12,651 nt of DNA. Origin: an uncultured Eubacteriales bacterium (GTDB lineage Bacteria; Bacillota; Clostridia; Peptostreptococcales; Anaerovoracaceae). Positions within the stretch are counted from its first letter, which is position 1. Each line of letters opens with the position of its first letter. The notes beneath the pieces are model-generated. The model was not told the DNA's origin, ran no database searches, and worked only from the letters and a program-made list of their open reading frames with translations. The position numbers and the translations under genes are program-made. The stretch covers positions 1 through 12,651 of the forward strand of contig CADBFL010000095.1 in NCBI GenBank assembly GCA_902793875.1. The letters are read 5' to 3'. This document shows positions 12,518-12,651 of this stretch, piece by piece.

Positions 12518-12651
12518 ATGGGGAGCAGGGAAGAAGGCCATCCAAGAGCGCAGCTCATATTCACCATGATGCTGTTCGGCACGATAGGGACGCTGTCGAG
12601 ATTTATCGACATGCCGTCCAGTATCATCTGCCTCGGAAGAGCCTTTGCCGG
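12518..12651 (+). CDS. Probable DMT/EamA-family transporter, N-terminal part (partial)
   Basis: ATG at 12518 follows AGGAG (12508-12512) by five bases, and the frame stays open to the window edge. About 44 residues are visible. A short polar start (MGSREEGHPRAQ) is followed by a hydrophobic segment LIFTMMLFGTIGTLSRFIDM and then PSSIICLGRAFAG. The pattern FGTIG-x-x-x-R-x-I-x-x-PS-x-x-I-x-x-x-R matches the first helix and loop of drug/metabolite (EamA) exporters. The substrate cannot be inferred, and the C-terminal nine or so helices lie outside the window. Confidence 0.7.
   Translation, partial: MGSREEGHPRAQLIFTMMLFGTIGTLSRFIDMPSSIICLGRAFA

Overview
This 12.65 kb window looks like chromosomal DNA from a GC-rich member of the Clostridia (Firmicutes). 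The gene content, strong GGAG/AGGAG ribosome binding sites, sigma-A type promoters, U-tailed hairpin terminators and frequent ATA and AGG codons all fit that. Lachnospiraceae or a related family (for example Anaerovoracaceae) is my inference, not something the sequence proves. No rRNA, tRNA, CRISPR array, insertion sequence or phage gene is visible.

Layout. Positions 1-140 hold the 5' end of a minus-strand gene of uncertain family. A roughly 500-base noncoding stretch follows. A well-formed promoter at 557-585 then drives a two-gene plus-strand unit: a small DUF4870/Tic20-like membrane protein (650-952) and a YbaK/EbsC-type aminoacyl-tRNA deacylase (964-1443). A hairpin at 1579-1624 separates this unit from a convergent adenine deaminase gene (ade, 1662-3458, minus). 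The ade 3' end appears damaged by a small frameshifting deletion. Between ade and the next operon lies a six-copy 42-bp tandem repeat (3539-3790), flanked by two divergent extended -10 promoters.

The central plus-strand operon (3937-8261) encodes a flavodoxin, an LtrA-family membrane protein, a 663-residue fusion of a ParB-like N-terminal domain to a BMP/nucleoside-binding domain without any signal peptide, and a small metallophosphoesterase with an unusual first metal motif. The last three genes are tightly coupled, with overlaps of 8 and 4 nt. This is the least described part of the window and the best candidate for an uncharacterised functional module.

Two back-to-back terminators (8267-8323) separate that operon from the minus-strand operon rluA-type pseudouridine synthase, signal peptidase I (lepB), smpB (10427 down to 8287). 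The smpB gene has lost its normal C-terminal tail. Its frame now runs through what should be its own terminator.

Divergently from the pseudouridine synthase, a promoter at 10543-10571 drives a one-helix membrane protein with an acidic Ala-Pro-Glu tail (10605-10910), followed 13 nt later by nicotinate phosphoribosyltransferase (10924-12384) for NAD salvage. After a strong terminator the window ends in the first 45 codons of a probable DMT/EamA-type transporter (12518 onward). Purine salvage (ade), NAD salvage (pncB) and a nucleoside-type binding domain occur close together, but a shared pathway is only inferred.
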